64,000 bases of DNA from Cyathus striatus. Its lineage: Eukaryota; Basidiomycota; Agaricomycetes; Agaricales; Nidulariaceae. Shown here one piece after another: positions 61,009-64,000 of the stretch; position 1 is the first letter of the stretch, and each line of letters starts with the position of its first letter. Where the stretch lies: positions 620,001 to 684,000 of the forward strand of contig JAOVFP010000013.1 in NCBI GenBank assembly GCA_025738555.1. Direction: 5' to 3'. The translations under genes and the position numbers were made by a program. A model generated the notes under the pieces. The model did not search any database, was not told the origin of the DNA, and was given only the letters and a program-made list of their open reading frames with translations.

Positions 61009-61012
61009 ATAC

Positions 61013-61300
61013 TATGACATAAAGGACTCAATGGGGTGCCTCATACATAATTATTGGGAGGTTCGTCACTTATTTATTTGATCACGAACCTCCTGTAACC
61101 AAATAATAGTGATCAATCAACTCTCAGGAATGCAAACCTGATGATAAAATTGATGTTCAACCAAATAAAGATAATCTGTTGAATGAGAAGGAATTAGCTG
61201 AACAATTGGAATTATCAGCTAAATTTTCGGTCAAAGCCTCCTATAAACAATTATATGCATCATGTGAAGATGAAGGCTTCACATATGTGCTTAAATACAT
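61013..61300 (+). pseudogene. Unknown gene, second copy, 3' part
   Basis: Continues the 45.37-45.61 kb segment: the sequence coding NLLNEKELAEQLELSAKFS in copy A is present with substitutions. The solo-LTR-like insertion separates it from its 5' part at 59514-59848. Confidence 0.45.
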
Positions 61301-62389
61301 ATAAAACCGAAAACAATATACCACAAACAAGTAGATAAGAATTCATGAGTAGGTACAGGTTATATATGTATAATACAGAATACATACCCTTTGAATACTT
61401 CACTTCAATGCAAATTATTATTGTACATGCCTACTTAAAGGTGAGTGGACTACAAAGAAGACTTGTTGATGAAGAATATGACTGCCTTGCTGAGTTGTAT
61501 TACACTGCTTGATGAGCTACAACAATATTGCTGCCCCAAGAAATTTTGTATTGCCAATTTATTAGTCAAACTGTGAGAACTAAATTATGGGCACTAACTT
61601 ATCCATTATGTGCCTAAAGCTTACTCAGTGGTCATAGTTCCTGAATTTATACTGCAAAGATTTGAGTGAGAAATTATTGTTAATGAAAGAGAAGTTCTTG
61701 TTGAAAACCAATTGAAAACAGTGAGCAAGAGTTGAGTTGTCACTTATGTAAGGAAGAGGCTAGCCATTGACATCCCATATTGCCCACAAGTTATCACCTC
61801 AACCATGGTAAGTACATTATGCTTCAGTGGAAAGCTTGAGTCCACCTAGTGGGCCCACCTTGTACATTGACATCTTGCTGGTGTCTTGATTTAGCTCTAT
61901 CCCTTCCGCGTTTGATTCCAGATGCTGCATAATAACTTCAACAGGCATTGCAGAGTCCAAGATGAAACCCTTTGGAAATGAGACCGCCATGGTTCAACAT
62001 AGCATCTTGATCGGCATGTATTTGCATAAGTTCAGTGTAAAACAACTAAACATACATGAAAAAAAGAAGACAAGAATGGTATAAGAAAATGTATGTGTAA
62101 AGTGTCAAACACATAGGAAGGAAGGAGTTATTACAACTACTTCCTAGAGTAACCCCTGCCCACTTCCAGTGTCCCGGGCTTACTAAACTCCTCCCAAGAA
62201 GGCCCCACATCTTCATTGCCCATCAGAGTCCCCTGACCACTGACATCAGTAGTGCCTGCCCCACCTGACACACCGTCCCATGAGCTGTCTGCTTATTGGT
62301 TTATGACTACCTGTTTTGGAGGGAGGGAGAATTAGTTTGGTTAGAGAGAGGGGAGAAAGGAAGGATGGAAGTAAGAGAGAGAAGGAAAA

Positions 62390-63130
62390 AGGGAGAGTCC
62401 CAAGCACAACACAACATAGCACATGAGACACATCAACACAGTCAGGAACACAGAAGTAATGGATATGAAGCAAAGCCCCATCCAGCCGCAGCAGTCCCAA
62501 TGAATGCCCAACCATGCACACATGACAGAGGGGCAGTCAAGGGCTAGCACAACTCCAATGAGCAACAATCGCATATATAGCTGTACAGCCACCATCCCAA
62601 CCCAACTCAATGAGGAGCTAAAGCATAGCACAACCCTCACCCAGGGGTACGAGCACAAAGGATGAAGGGGGAGGAGTCAGAAGCCAGCATGACTCTAATG
62701 GAAACAAGCAACACAATATGCACCAATGAGTGCCCAAAGTAAAGAACAAACCCTACACAGGGGTATGCGCATGAAAGAGGGGGGAGGTGGGAAGTTGAAA
62801 GCTGGCACAACTCCAATGTGAACATGCAATGACAGCATATACAGCTGTACAACTGCCTTCCCAACCCTATGAAGGCCCAAAACACCCCACAACCACACCC
62901 AGTCAGGAAGGAGGGGGGGTTGAAAACCAGGATGACTCCATCAGGAGCTGACAGTGTATGCAGCCATGACTAGAGCACAAGCACAGCAAAAGCACTGACA
63001 ATGCATATGCCCATCATGTCCACCCACAACTGCACCCACAGTTGCCAACCCAGTGGAGGCCCAACATCCAAAGCAATGCAGAACCCACCTCCATCAATCC
63101 ACACACAGCTCACTGTGCACAGCCCCAAAC
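62390..63130. repeat. GC-rich minisatellite, copy B
   Basis: Counterpart of 47690-48490 in copy A. CpG sites are largely replaced by TpG/CpA. Confidence 0.6.
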
Positions 63131-64000
63131 CGCCTGCAATGCAAATGCACATCTCGATTGTAGACCCAATCCTACACCACGCTGGGCATAAACAGGGAGA
63201 AAGACGTTGAGGTTGACGAGGTGAGGATGCATTTTAGGCAAGAACATAACGTGTGTAGAGACATAGTTCATATAGTTGCATTTTGTGGCTGTATTGTCTA
63301 GGTGTGCAAGGAACAATTGACTGTTGGCGGGTGGGTGCGAGTCAGATTGATAAGATAGGGAAAGGAACTGGGGGAGGATGTACTTGAAAGCAAACACATG
63401 TTCATACTTGTGCATGAAGTCAGTAGCTGGAATCTGTTCCTGTACTACATCCCATGAGAGTGATGCTATCCACCACAGTATCAGCCTTCTACCCTTCACA
63501 TACAAGGAAACAAAAAGACTTATGATCCATAATGCAAATACCCTGAAAACTCAATTTGAGAGTCCCAGGGTGTGTGTATATATAATTCGCGATATCTATC
63601 CATAGCCACATCAGCTCATCTCCCTGTGGCTTGAAGAAGGGTACTTACAAGGGACATACATCCCCTCATACTGCACAAAGAAAACCAGATATAAGTTAAA
63701 GCTAAAACATATGAGGAGGAAAGAAAGGAAAGGACATACACTTTCTCCAGAGGAACAGCTTCTTGCCCTTCAACTCCCCTAACACTTCTAGGACCTGCTG
63801 CAGGAACCTGACAAGCTGTGCCGCAAAGTCATCTTGGTTCTGAGGCATGAGTTAGTGAGGTTGTAAGCAGTAGCAAAAAGAAGAGAAAGGAGGGTAGATA
63901 GGAAGGTGAGGGACAATAGCATGCACAATCGGGGAGATAGCTCACAGTCCTAACGAAACCACAAAGCATGCATATGAGCGAAGTTGGGAGACAGGAGTGG

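Larger units (their letters stand above)
59513..64000 (+). repeat. Segmental duplication, copy B (runs off window)
   Basis: Matches 45058-49330 in the same order. Lacks element G2 at 61751; gains the insertion 59849-61008. Depleted of CpG compared with copy A. Confidence 0.9.

Overview
The window looks like repeat-rich, intron-containing DNA from a mushroom-forming fungus (Agaricomycete basidiomycete). Nothing in it looks bacterial. The main reasons are the 50-60 nt GT...AG introns and protein families I know as multicopy in Agaricomycetes: a P-loop NACHT protein, a WWAADGH-type DDE integrase, an SLM1-like PH protein, and a very large multi-exon protein family with many copies. These family assignments rest on memory, since no search could be run. 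I see no clearly intact gene; almost every recognisable gene is broken by stops, frameshifts or insertions.

Layout. 0-3.9 kb: GTGAC minisatellites, an 11-copy 45-bp tandem repeat, a tRNA-headed SINE-like unit and a near-perfect palindrome. 3.9-8 kb (minus strand): a truncated alpha-kinase-like gene and a decayed DDE integrase. 9.7-11.8 kb: a fold-back element. 12.1-13.7 kb (minus): an SLM1-like PH pseudogene and an unrecognised membrane-protein-like stretch. 15-18.3 kb: a possible 5' exon, C/T- and G-rich minisatellites and a second SINE-like unit. 18.45-36.5 kb: a large DNA transposon with 34-bp terminal inverted repeats and a perfect 8-bp target duplication. It encodes the very large multi-exon protein on the minus strand. 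An 11.9-kb inverted-repeat element sits inside a 52-nt intron of that gene and itself carries further nested elements. 36.6-41.1 kb: MITEs and a fold-back element with a 9-bp target duplication. 41.2-43.6 kb: a NACHT NTPase gene. 45.06-49.33 kb and 59.51-64 kb: a direct segmental duplication; the two copies date a fold-back insertion in one and a solo-LTR-like insertion in the other. 50.6-54.7 kb: another fold-back element. 58.99-59.51 kb: a second, broken NACHT gene fused by deletion to the second duplication copy.

The most interesting content is the mobile DNA. (1) The 18.45-36.5 kb transposon: its protein has a C-terminal motif reminiscent of P-element/THAP9 transposases, and its 8-bp duplication and CA-starting termini agree with that superfamily. 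(2) At least five long-inverted-repeat elements with 7-bp target duplications and asymmetric tips (one end GAG/GTG, the other CA). (3) The same 20-bp minisatellite core lies inside three elements whose target duplications have different lengths. I found the terminal repeats and target duplications by eye, and they can be checked directly at the positions given.
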